This document shows, piece after piece, positions 8,409 to 16,556 of a stretch of DNA of 38,319 nucleotides. Positions within the stretch are counted from its first letter, which is position 1. Every line of letters starts with the position of its first letter. A program made the position numbers and the translations under genes. This stretch comes from Deltaproteobacteria bacterium RIFOXYD12_FULL_55_16 (GTDB taxonomy: Bacteria > Desulfobacterota > Desulfobulbia > Desulfobulbales > Desulfurivibrionaceae), in assembly GCA_001799255.1 (NCBI GenBank), contig MGTC01000062.1, forward strand, positions 1 through 38,319. Direction: 5' to 3'. The notes below the pieces were generated by a model. It saw only the letters and a list, made by a program, of their open reading frames with translations. It was not told where the DNA came from and made no database searches.

Positions 8409-9768
8409 CTGGAACCTCCATTTGTGTGAACACAATACTGATAAGTGACCCCCCACTGGGCTTGCTTTTAATCTGTAACTCACCCCAATTCTTCGCCGCT
8501 AGTTGCATAACCAATTGAAGCCCCATCCCTGCGCCAGCACGACCTATGGCTGTAAAGTTTGCCCCAGATCCAGATCCAGCCCAGATTCTTTCGATTTGGA
8601 TCTCGTCCATTCCACATCCGTTATCCCTAACTTCAAGAGTAATCTCATCTCCGGTTTGTCTGGCGTTAATCGCAATGAGTCGCGGGGGATTAGACGCCTT
8701 AATGGCGTTGTCAATGAGGTTTTCAATAATTCCTCTCAAGTGTTCAGGCACAATGTATAATGAAAGGTTTTTGTCGGTTTCGGTGCTTATTATGTCGTCA
8801 TCCTGGTTCAGCCTGTATTTGTAGCTGTTGACCACAGAGTCAAGGAGGGGACGTACCTCCACACTTTTCTTACCTGCGGACGAAAGCCACAGAGTCGATA
8901 AAGTTTGGTCTGGGGTAACACACGACCTCAGGCGTGCATCGCATACGCGGATTAGTCCGAGCGCACGGCATTTTTCTGGCAGATCGGTAATAGTTTCCGC
9001 GATATATGTTAATTCTGACAGCGGAGTGAGAATGTGATGAAGCCGCATTTGTTGAAGATGCTCTGCAAGTATCTGAGCTCTTTCAAGAAGCAGCCTGTAA
9101 AGACGACGGACTATGCGATGCGCGAGACGTCTGCTGTCTTCGTCAGGCAATGTCTCAATTTCAGCCTCAATCCGGTCAAAGTATGTATCAAAATTAGCTT
9201 CAGTGAGTTGATCGCTGATTACATCACTGATGACTTGAGCCAAAAAGGAGGTTACCTTTTTCAGTGCTTCAACCTGAGATCGACAAACAAGCTTGATCCG
9301 CGGCCCTGAAACTTCTGCTTTTATTTGACGATAATCAACGTTTAGATTACGGCAAGATCTCCAGAACTCTCTTGACAATTCAGAGTTATCCTCTGTGAGG
9401 AATTCCCCTACAGAGATTGCACCGACCGGCGTGTCGGCAACCATTATTGGGACCATGAAACATGTAAAGTTAGCCCAACATCTGTAATCATGAGGCTTTC
9501 CTGTTTCCAAAACGGACTGCACAGCAGGAACATCATCTTGCTGACATTTTTCGAGGATAAATTTATTCTCGCAAAGCCAATCACAGACTTTATGGGGTTT
9601 ATGGCGATCCGTGATATGATTGCCGTTAACGTCCCATAACTGAAACGAGCATCCGGTCAGAGCACAGACATCTTCGCAGACAGTGTTTGCGAATTGGCGA
9701 AATTGCTTCAGGTTCATCCGTGAACGAACGCATTGAGCTATCCTTTCAGCCCTTGAAAAAACTCTCAT
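8377..9768 (-). CDS. PocR-domain sensor histidine kinase
   Basis: A 463-residue soluble kinase with no membrane segments. Residues about 20-180 match the PocR ligand-binding domain pattern: L-T-G-C-S-F-Q-L-W-D-V-N-G, conserved Cys in C-D-W-L-C and E-K-C, then Y-R-C-W-A-N and V-P-I-M-V-A-D-T-P-V-G-A-I-S-V-G-E-F. Known PocR domains sense small molecules such as diols or hydrocarbon derivatives. After a helical linker comes a degenerate H-box, H-H-I-L-T-P-L (H244/H245), then an ATPase domain with the N-box at about 350-354, D-N-G-C-G-M (382-387) and G-R-A-G-A-G-M-G-L (409-417). The start lies within the end of the upstream ATPase gene, behind AGAGGAAG. A cytoplasmic sensor suggests the signal is an internal metabolite, perhaps the imported compound. 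Confidence 0.85.
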   Translation of the reverse strand: MRVFSRAERIAQCVRSRMNLKQFRQFANTVCEDVCALTGCSFQLWDVNGNHITDRHKPHKVCDWLCENKFILEKCQQDDVPAVQSVLETGKPHDYRCWANFTCFMVPIMVADTPVGAISVGEFLTEDNSELSREFWRSCRNLNVDYRQIKAEVSGPRIKLVCRSQVEALKKVTSFLAQVISDVISDQLTEANFDTYFDRIEAEIETLPDEDSRRLAHRIVRRLYRLLLERAQILAEHLQQMRLHHILTPLSELTYIAETITDLPEKCRALGLIRVCDARLRSCVTPDQTLSTLWLSSAGKKSVEVRPLLDSVVNSYKYRLNQDDDIISTETDKNLSLYIVPEHLRGIIENLIDNAIKASNPPRLIAINARQTGDEITLEVRDNGCGMDEIQIERIWAGSGSGANFTAIGRAGAGMGLQLVMQLAAKNWGELQIKSKPSGGSLISIVFTQMEVPDERNAVSDDN

Positions 9769-11209
9769 GGTCTTCCTCTTCTTGGTTTACCCATTCTGTA
9801 TCGATTCGAGGTGCCCAGATTTGCGCCTGCCTTGCATTCTCTACTGCAACAACAAAATCGCCGTCAGTGATTTCTTTTTTCTGGCCACTGAAGGCCAAGG
9901 CAAATGCGAGTTTGACATATTTTTCCAGCAAGTGAATATTGGCGCAGCCGAAACGTACTCTGGCTAGTTTCATGATTGCATTGGGTGCAAATTCAATCGT
10001 CACACCATGGTCACGGTTGCACCTGTCAAGAAAAGAGCGTGCAAGCGTTTCAATGTCTTTTGCCCCCCTTTCATCTAGAGGTGGCAATACAATTGACAGG
10101 TGAACGATTCTGTCTAAGAAGTCTCGCCGTACACGAGGCCTTCCTCCTGGAGATAACGGCTGAATCAACTCATGCAGGGACTCGTTCGTGGCAAAAATAA
10201 GTCGCGCATTAGACCTTCTAGGATATGTATCACCGTATCGAGTAAACACGCCGGTCTGCAGAAAATGGAGTAGCTTTTCTTGTGTAGAAGGGCTAGTACT
10301 GCCGATTTCGTCTAAGAATACAGTGCCGTTGTCGTATGCCTCAAACACACCAATTTGATCTTGTTTGGCATCAGTATATGCCCCCTCTTTGCAACCGAAG
10401 AATACGACTTCAAGAACGTCCGAACTGTAGGATGAACATGGAATGGCCCAAAAAAGACCTTGAGGCCTACCGGATTGGCGGTGAATCTCGCTGGCTAACG
10501 CAGTCTTCCCCGTCCCACGTTCACCGAGGAGGAATACATGGAAGTTTGTCCGAGCGAATTTTTTCACTTTTTCTTCCACTGGCAACATCTTATCGGACTG
10601 AGTCCATACAAATTGACGAAGCATCAGGTTCCCTGGGATTTTCAGGTAGAGACGAGCATAGTCAGGAAGCATCTGAGTGATCTGGATGGCAGTAACGACG
10701 TCCTTACTGGAGAGATCCCAAAGGGCGATTACAGCACCTATAGATTGAGATACACCCCCAGGTACAGCGGCTGGTCGGATGGGGGCTCCTGCCCCGCTCC
10801 CATACATTCGGCCAAGTGATTTGTATTCAGTTGCCGCAAGTTGGTTAAATGTCACCCAAGGGCTCTCTTGTGTTAAAATGCAAATTTGTTCAGCCATGCG
10901 GACCAAGTCATGACCTGCGTTACTGTTACGTGGGTTGCGCATACCTCCAGCTACTAAAAGCTGTGAGTTCTCAGAAAAAGCCCCGGTTGTTGGGTCAACA
11001 AGCACGATTGCTATGACTTTGCACCCCAGCAAGGATTGCATTGTCTCAAAGGTCGCCTTTTTGAACTCATCATACGTCGAGGCACCTTGAACAAGTTCTA
11101 CGACGTGCAACCAAGGCTGGAGCTTGTCGTCCTCATAATTAAGGGGGGCAGACTTCTGCTCAGGGATTTGTCTGTTTTTCACTCCGGTGTATCCACTTTT
11201 ACTTGTCAT
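9746..11209 (-). CDS. GAF-like/AAA+ ATPase resembling sigma-54 activators, no DNA-binding domain
   Basis: A 487-residue protein. Residues about 30-190 look like a GAF sensor domain. Residues about 195-430 are an enhancer-binding-protein-type AAA+ ATPase: Walker A G-E-R-G-T-G-K-T (229-236), Walker B V-F-L-D-E-I (297-302), sensor I A-T-N-E (340-343), and arginines R-R-D-F-L-D-R-I. The sigma-54-contacting loop, normally GAFTGA, reads GAYTDA (276-281): the aromatic and Thr remain but the second Gly is Asp. There is no C-terminal Fis-type helix-turn-helix; the chain ends in an acidic tail. It could contact sigma-54 holoenzyme from solution, or have become a signalling ATPase that no longer activates transcription. 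GGGGAGGGG precedes the ATG. The kinase gene starts 23 bp before its end. Confidence 0.82.
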   Translation of the reverse strand: MTSKSGYTGVKNRQIPEQKSAPLNYEDDKLQPWLHVVELVQGASTYDEFKKATFETMQSLLGCKVIAIVLVDPTTGAFSENSQLLVAGGMRNPRNSNAGHDLVRMAEQICILTQESPWVTFNQLAATEYKSLGRMYGSGAGAPIRPAAVPGGVSQSIGAVIALWDLSSKDVVTAIQITQMLPDYARLYLKIPGNLMLRQFVWTQSDKMLPVEEKVKKFARTNFHVFLLGERGTGKTALASEIHRQSGRPQGLFWAIPCSSYSSDVLEVVFFGCKEGAYTDAKQDQIGVFEAYDNGTVFLDEIGSTSPSTQEKLLHFLQTGVFTRYGDTYPRRSNARLIFATNESLHELIQPLSPGGRPRVRRDFLDRIVHLSIVLPPLDERGAKDIETLARSFLDRCNRDHGVTIEFAPNAIMKLARVRFGCANIHLLEKYVKLAFALAFSGQKKEITDGDFVVAVENARQAQIWAPRIDTEWVNQEEEDHESFFKG

Positions 11210-11274
11210 AAATCCCCTCCCCTATAGCCTTCATTGATCCCATGTTCATAAGTTACTAGTCAGCTCGAAAAATT

Positions 11275-12096
11275 TTAGGGTTTCTTGGGCTCACTCATGA
11301 CTCCTTGGTGAGATTTTGCAACAACAGCTTTACCAAGATTCGTGAGCGAAAGTGCTGTCGAGTATATTGCCAGACACTCATGCAGCCTTAGTTTGTCGAG
11401 CATTTTCCGGAGCATTGTTTCGCTGAGATTTTTTCGCGTTACATACCGTTCAAACAGGTCATGACTGAGCACGGACTCGTTCGCCTCAGCGAAAATATGC
11501 AAAACCGTGAGTTCCTCAAATGACAACTGGGAAAGCACCTTAGCAGCTTGTGACGCGAGGTGTTCAACTCCATTTCGCTCATCCAGTTTGTTGTTTTTGT
11601 CCTTCGCAACCAGTACCTCTGTTGACAGGTCCGAACGCTGAGACATGCTTTTCAACATTTTTTCAAACTCTGTTGATCGGTTCAGCTCAATAACAACTTC
11701 CCGAAGATCCTGGATTTCAGATCTGATCCCAGCGAGTAAGCCTTGTTGCGTTAGCGTATTGCCAGATTCGATTTTCTCAACAGAAGAGCGAAAAATTTCG
11801 CTGAGGTGTTCAGCATTCCTTTGCTCTGAGGTGACTAATTCTTGAATACGTTCTCGTGCCTGGCGAATGTCAGTTGAAAGTCGCGAAAAAACGATGGTGG
11901 CAAGTATGGCAATGATTCCTAAAATTAGAGAAAATATGTCACTAAAAGTGGCAGAAATTTTCCCCTGCAAAACCAGAAAGCCCAGTCCCGCAATGAAAAT
12001 CAGGACAATAGTAGTTGATGCTACGGTAACTGATAAAAATAACACGCATAAGTTCCGTTCAGACAACTTTTCAAGGAGGCGTTTCTCGTCAGACAT
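11275..12096 (-). CDS. Membrane protein with coiled coil and winged-helix-like C-terminus
   Basis: A 273-residue protein that I do not recognise as a named family. It has two hydrophobic segments near the N-terminus (about 15-40 and 50-70), a long charged helical region with coiled-coil character (about 75-170), and a compact C-terminal domain (about 190-260). That domain has the helix pattern and the closing L-T-N-L-G-K-A-V strand-turn typical of MarR-like winged helices. AGGAG lies six bases before the ATG. It is the first gene of the leftward row, 65 bp before the AAA+ gene, and may be co-transcribed. A membrane-tethered regulator would fit the context; this is inference. Confidence 0.6.
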   Translation of the reverse strand: MSDEKRLLEKLSERNLCVLFLSVTVASTTIVLIFIAGLGFLVLQGKISATFSDIFSLILGIIAILATIVFSRLSTDIRQARERIQELVTSEQRNAEHLSEIFRSSVEKIESGNTLTQQGLLAGIRSEIQDLREVVIELNRSTEFEKMLKSMSQRSDLSTEVLVAKDKNNKLDERNGVEHLASQAAKVLSQLSFEELTVLHIFAEANESVLSHDLFERYVTRKNLSETMLRKMLDKLRLHECLAIYSTALSLTNLGKAVVAKSHQGVMSEPKKP

Positions 12097-12982
12097 TTTC
12101 TTCTCCTTTTGGCCGAGGGAAAAGTAACGGTCATACTTCGAATCAACGTTAATTTGTTATCGATGAAGAAAGCAAATTCCTTGCCGTTATACTGAATCTT
12201 GTCGAATAATTTAATCAATATGCACTCTTTTCTGTGCCAGGCGAAACTCTAGTCTATGCTTTAAATGCTAAAGACAGTTAACAGAACGGGGTAACGGGGC
12301 GAAAGCGCCGGTGAAAGCCGGCAAAGAAAAGAAGTAACTAAAATTTCACGCGGAAAAGGATAGCGACCAGCCATGGCTAGTGTCATGCATCGTCCAACCG
12401 CAATGATGGCGGCGAAGCATTGCCAGGTTGCGTGCAGGCCGAGCGATTGAGCTCCCAAATCACCTCAAACTGGTTGCCTACCTTGAGACATCGTAGTGAA
12501 GCCAATAACTGATATTTTCGTTGGTCATGTGGCCAAATTTTCAGAGTATTACTGTGCAAATGCTCAGATTGAAAACGTCATCGTTGTCCTCCCCGAAATA
12601 TTTCCAGAAATTTATAGCGCCAGGCACCATAGAGCATCGTAGGCCCCATATTCCTTTTACTTTAATTATAGGGTCGGTGGGTACCTATCAGCCCATGGCC
12701 GCCCGCCTTCCCAATATCACCACTCGGGGCACCGATTCAAATATGTAAAACTTCTCTTCCGCTCCCTGCGGTGCCGGTGCCTTTTCCTATCGACACCTCC
12801 ACTGAAATTCCGCTGGTTACAGGTCAGCCACCACAATCACGGCTGTATCCCTTGCTGTGCCTGTGCCTACAGACCATCACTCTATAAATTTACCCTATAA
12901 GTAAAAGCGAGGCGAGGCTTTACACCGACAGGGTAGTGGTATAGCATATGGTGGTATAGCATAAGATAGTTAGACCATACTG
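12097..12982. other. Gene-poor region between the island and the IS fragments
   Basis: I see no supportable gene in these 886 bp. The left part (to about 12,290) is AT-rich and probably carries the promoter of the leftward row. TGGCAC near 12,237, read leftward, resembles the -24 half of a sigma-54 promoter, but the following GC lies three bases too far away. The rest has only short open frames with no recognisable product and resembles decayed mobile-element DNA. A 13-bp direct repeat, GTGGTATAGCATA, lies at 12936-12948 and 12951-12963, just upstream of the IS3 fragment. Confidence 0.5.
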
Positions 12983-13408
12983 ATGTTGGAGGCAGATCAC
13001 TCGTTAACCGGGCAGCGGGTTGCAAGAGTGCTTGATCGTATTGCCCTGACGCATGACCTGCCGGAGGTGATAACGGTGGACAATGGCCCGGAGTTTATCA
13101 GCAAGGCTCTTGATCTTTGGGGATTTGAAAACAACGTCAAGTTCAGGTTCATCCAGCCGGGAAAACCGACACAGAATGCGTACATCGAGAGCTTTAACGG
13201 CAAATTCCGGGACGAATGCCTCAATGAACATGTATTCGTCAGCCTGGATGGCGCCCGGAAAACAATAGAAGCCTGGCGTCAAGATTACAATACAAACCGA
13301 CCACACAGCTCATTGGGTAAAATGACGCCGGAAGAATTTTCAGCAGCTTTTAAACAGGCAGAAAAAACCGAAATCGCTAATCGCAGGGTGGAACAATCAA
13401 AGGGGTAA
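12983..13408 (+). pseudogene. IS3-family transposase OrfB, C-terminal fragment
   Basis: A 141-codon remnant of the integrase-core domain of an IS3-type transposase. It includes the second catalytic Asp in V-D-N-G-P-E-F and the catalytic Glu region E-S-F-N-G-K-F-R-D-E-C-L-N-E, followed by the typical N-x-x-R-P-H-S-S-L end. The N-terminal half of OrfB, with the first catalytic Asp, and the whole of OrfA are missing; in-frame stops lie just upstream of the ATG. It is therefore not functional. An IS256-type copy begins about 60 bp downstream, so this is a nested or serial insertion hot spot. Confidence 0.85.
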
Positions 13409-13468
13409 GGTCATATCCTGTGTTAATTGATCACCACGACGATCACAATCAACACAGGAGAATACGCC

Positions 13469-14709
13469 ATGACCAAGTCTACCCCAACAGCTCTTTTACA
13501 ACAAGGAGACAATGTCGTTGACCCGCTCACGAAAATGTTGCGCCGTGGAGCTCGAAAGCTGATCGCCCAGGCCGTGGATGCCGAGTTGCGAGTCTTTCCA
13601 CTTTGCAGCTCGAAGACGGGCGCAAAGCCGTGGTTCGTAACGGTTATCTTCCCACCCGTGTGGTGCAGACCGGCATTGGCGATGTGGAAATTAAGGTGCC
13701 CAAGGTGCGTGATCGCAGTGGCCGGGGAAACAGATTCAACAGCGCTTTGCTGCCGCCCTACCTAAAGCGGGCGCGCAGTGTGGAAGAGTTGCTGCCCTGG
13801 CTGTATCTCAAGGGGATTTTCACTGGAGACTACCAGGAGGCGCTTGCCGCCTTGCTCGGAGATCAGGCCAAAGGGTTATCGGCCAATACCATTTCACGCC
13901 TCAAGTCCGGTTGGCTGAATGAACACACCACTTGGCGCCGTCGAAATCTCTCCGGCGCACGCTATGTCTATTGGTGGGTGGACGGCATCTATAGCAACGT
14001 GCGCATGGATGACCGGTTTTGCCTGCTGGTAATCGATAGGGTCACCGAGCAGGGATGCAAAGAACTCGTGGCTGTCGAAGATGGTTATCGGGAGTCAAGC
14101 GACAGCGGGTATGAGTTGCTCAGTGACTTGCGTAGCCGTGGCCTTGAGATAGGCCCCGAGTTGGCGACAGGAGACGGAGCACTGGGTTTTTGGAAGGCGC
14201 TGACCAAAGTCTATCCGAAAACCCGTCACCAGCGCTGCTGGGTGCATAAGACCGGCAATGTACTGAACAAGCTTCCCAAGGCTGTCCAGCCCAAGGCCAA
14301 AGCCGCCCTGCACGACATCTGGATGGCAGAAACCAGAGAGAATGCTCACCGAGCCTTCGACGGCATGCTTGATCGTTTCAAGAGCAAATACCCAAAGGCC
14401 ATGGAATGTCTGGCTAAAGATCGGGATGAACTGCTGGTCTTCTATGATTTTCCGGCAGAGCATTGGGTGCATATACGAACTACTAACCCGATTGAGTCGG
14501 CTTTTTCCATAGTCAGGTTGCGCACCAAAAGAACACGCGGCTGCGGTTCCCGGGATACGACCCTGGCAATGGTTTACAAATTGTTGCAAAGCGCGCAAAA
14601 ACGCTGGAAGCGAATCAAGGGATTCCGCCTGTTGGCCGAGATCGTCACAGGCGTAAAATTCAGAAACGGAGAAAGAGTGTCTGGTCAATCAGACAGGAAG
14701 GCCGCCTGA
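13469..14709 (+). pseudogene. IS256-family transposase with frameshift
   Basis: This is a Mutator-type (IS256 family) transposase split into two frames. The first frame begins at ATG 13469, behind ACAGGAG, and reads normally to D-A-E-L-R-V-F near 13596. The family sequence then continues in another frame as Q-L-E-D-G-R-K-A-V-V-R-N-G-Y-L-P and runs to TGA at 14709. Compared with relatives, several codons appear deleted at about 13591-13605. The catalytic residues survive: Asp in W-W-V-D-G-I-Y, Asp in A-T-G-D-G-A-L, and Glu in N-P-I-E-S-A-F. Without programmed frameshifting it should be inactive. Possible ends share CCTGT: TCCTGTGTTAATT near 13416 and, inverted, CTCCTGTAGAAGA near 14743; no clear target duplication is seen. 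Confidence 0.85.
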
Positions 14710-14767
14710 TGAAGCCATACACCAGATTTGACTATAACTCTTCTACAGGAGAGTCTTTTGCTTAATT

Positions 14768-14800
14768 CCACTCCCCCCCATTTAAGTGGGGGGAGAGTGG
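14768..14800. repeat. GC-rich palindrome downstream of the IS256 copy
   Basis: CCACTC followed by a C run pairs with a G run followed by AGAGTGG across a short AT-rich loop. It resembles widespread repetitive extragenic palindromes. No T run follows, so it is not a typical intrinsic terminator. Confidence 0.5.
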
Positions 14801-14921
14801 GCCGGGGAGATAAGGCAAACGGCGGACAAGCTCAGCAGGTGGGTGAAATCTTCTACAGGCCGCAGCGTGTTTTTGAAACGGAGAAGTCTGTATGAACCCA
14901 AAGGTTGGATATATGGTTGGA

Positions 14922-14961
14922 TAAAAGAAAAGGGGTTACAGGAAATATCCTGTAACCCCTT
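14922..14961 (-). terminator. Intrinsic terminator of tRNA-Arg
   Basis: A perfect 14-bp stem (14930-14943 with 14948-14961, four-base loop) lies 8 bp beyond the tRNA 3' end. On the minus strand it is followed by a T-rich stretch, TTCTTTTAT. It has the position and form expected of a strong Rho-independent terminator. Confidence 0.85.
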
Positions 14962-14969
14962 GATTTTAT

Positions 14970-15046
14970 TGGTGCGCCCGGAGGGATTCGAACCCCCGAC
15001 TCCCGGCTTCGAAGGCCGATGCTCTATCCAGCTGAGCTACAGGCGC
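14970..15046 (-). tRNA. tRNA-Arg (anticodon UCG)
   Basis: A 77-nt gene including an encoded CCA end. The acceptor stem GCGCCUG pairs with CGGGCGC, with one G-U pair. The D arm is GCUC/GAGC, and the anticodon stem UCGGC/GCCGG encloses the loop C-U-U-C-G-A-A, giving anticodon UCG. The T arm contains the canonical G-G-U-U-C-G-A-A-U-C loop. Its 3' end points toward the accessory region, so it could have served as an integration site. I found no second copy of its 3' end and no integrase gene in the window. Confidence 0.97.
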
Positions 15047-15049
15047 ATA

Positions 15050-15158
15050 GTAAGCGATCACAGGGTACGACATCTGCTTTGTTATCGGCCTGTTCGCATA
15101 CTATTTGTATGGCTCTCAGACCTCTGCCTCGCATCTGCCGCACCCTGTGATCGCTTAC
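15050..15158. repeat. Structured repeat element, copy 1
   Basis: A perfect 17-bp inverted repeat (15050-15066 and 15142-15158, beginning GTAA and ending TTAC) encloses a core of about 75 bp. The core holds ACATCTGCTTTGT (15070-15082), ATCGGCCTG, an inner hairpin CATAC/GTATG (15097-15101 and 15107-15111), CAGACCTC (15117-15124) and GCATCTGC (15131-15138). The same core recurs, inverted, at 31704-31809 with different but still complementary stems. It lies between the tRNA-Arg gene and the end of bioA. The function is unknown: it could be a structured RNA or a non-autonomous mobile element. Confidence 0.75.
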
Positions 15159-15198
15159 AGTTAGGACACACAAACACTATGTTTACAAAAAAGCCAGC

Positions 15199-16551
15199 TT
15201 ACCAGCCCGCGATATTGCGCGGATTGGAAAGCACCTGCCAGGCCCGTTCCGTAATCTCGTCTATCTCAGCCAGGGTCACGGAAAGCGGCAGCCAGAGATA
15301 GATGACATTGCCAAGGGGCCGCAGCAAGAGCCCCAGCTCAAGTCCGGCCAGATAGATCGGCCAACCAACCCGTTCGTGAAAATCGTAAGGGGCCTTGGTT
15401 TCTTTATCCTTCACCAGCTCCATGGCGCTGATCATCCCGAGCTGGCGCAGATCTCCGACCCAGGGCAGGTCGGCAAAACGGCGCATCCGCGCCTGGAGAT
15501 GGCTGATCTTGGCTGGCAACCCGGCCAGAGTCTGCTCTTCGTTAAAGACCTGCAACGAGCCAAGGGCGGCGGCGGCAGCCAAGGGGTTGCCGCTGAAGGT
15601 GTGCCCGTGGAAAAAGGTTTTTCCCGCAGCATAATCAGCATAAAAGGCCTGAAAAACCTCCTCGCTGGTCAACGTTACGGCCATAGGCAACATACCAGCA
15701 GTCAGCCCCTTTGACAAACAAAGAAAATCAGGGGCAACCCCGGCCTGCTCCAGAGCAAACATGGTGCCGGTTCGGCCAAAGCCGGTGGCTACCTCGTCAA
15801 AAATCAGATGCACCCCGTATTCCCTGGTCAAGGCGGCCAGCTTTTGCAGATGCCTGGCAGGATAGACGATCATGCCCCCTGCGGCCTGAATCAGCGGCTC
15901 GATGATCAGGGCGGCAATCTGCCCCCCCTGCCCGGCCAGAAGTTCCGCCAGCGTTTGCAGGCACTGGCAATCGCAGGCCTCCTGTTCCAGGCCGACCGGG
16001 CAGCGGTAACAGTAAGGGGATGGCAGCCGGTGGGAGGGGAAAAGCAGCCGGGCGAAGGGGCCATGAAATTCCGGCACCCCGCCCAGGCTCATGGCGCCGA
16101 TGGTGTCGCCATGGTAGCCGCGCTCTATCCCCACCAGCTGGCAGCGGTCAGGCTGGCCAACCTGCCGCCAGTACTGAAGCGACATCTTGATCGCGATCTC
16201 GCAGGCCGTGGAGCCATTGTCAGAATAAAACACCCGGCTAAGATTGGCCGGCGCAAGGCGCACCAGTTGTTCCGCCAGGAGAATCGCCCCCTCATGGCTG
16301 GTGCCAGCCAGCAGCACCTGATCGAGCCGGGTCAGCTGAGCGCGGATTTTCTCGGTTATGGTCGGATGGCTATGCCCATGGACAATGCACCACCAGGAAG
16401 AGATGGTGTCAAAATAGCGCTTCCCCTGCTGGTCAAACAGCAAAATGCCTTCAGCCCTGTCGATCAGGAGCAGGTCGCGCTGGGCATAATCCTGCATCTG
16501 GGTGTAGGGATGCCAGAGAAAGCGTCTGTCTTTTTCCTGAAGGGTAGCCAC
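15199..16551 (-). CDS. bioA: Adenosylmethionine-8-amino-7-oxononanoate aminotransferase
   Basis: A 450-residue PLP enzyme of biotin synthesis, converting 8-amino-7-oxononanoate to 7,8-diaminononanoate with S-adenosylmethionine as amino donor. Family signatures are the N-terminal L-W-H-P-Y-T-Q-M, S-S-W-W-C-I-V-H-G-H-S-H-P, D-N-G-S-T-A-C-E-I-A, the cofactor Asp in I-F-D-E-V-A-T-G-F-G-R (D252), and the Schiff-base Lys in L-S-K-G-L-T-A-G (K281). A C-Y-R-C-P/C-D-C-Q-C cysteine insert near 181-197 occurs in related sequences too. The start is GTG, five bases after the hpt stop, with no clear ribosome site, so it is probably translated by coupling. No other biotin genes are nearby. Confidence 0.95.
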   Translation of the reverse strand: MATLQEKDRRFLWHPYTQMQDYAQRDLLLIDRAEGILLFDQQGKRYFDTISSWWCIVHGHSHPTITEKIRAQLTRLDQVLLAGTSHEGAILLAEQLVRLAPANLSRVFYSDNGSTACEIAIKMSLQYWRQVGQPDRCQLVGIERGYHGDTIGAMSLGGVPEFHGPFARLLFPSHRLPSPYCYRCPVGLEQEACDCQCLQTLAELLAGQGGQIAALIIEPLIQAAGGMIVYPARHLQKLAALTREYGVHLIFDEVATGFGRTGTMFALEQAGVAPDFLCLSKGLTAGMLPMAVTLTSEEVFQAFYADYAAGKTFFHGHTFSGNPLAAAAALGSLQVFNEEQTLAGLPAKISHLQARMRRFADLPWVGDLRQLGMISAMELVKDKETKAPYDFHERVGWPIYLAGLELGLLLRPLGNVIYLWLPLSVTLAEIDEITERAWQVLSNPRNIAGW

Positions 16552-16556
16552 GGAAT

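Noticed and set aside
12230-12262. Sigma-54 promoter ahead of the leftward gene row
   Set aside because: TGGCAC is present, but the downstream GC is 13 bases after the GG instead of 10.
12521-12748. 75-codon plus-strand frame in the gap before the IS3 fragment
   Set aside because: No ribosome site, no recognisable domain, and it lies in apparently decayed DNA.
15050-15158. Integron attC site or retron msr-msd locus
   Set aside because: The GTAA/TTAC tips do not match the attC core pattern RYYYAAC/GTTRRRY, and no integrase or reverse transcriptase gene is in the window.
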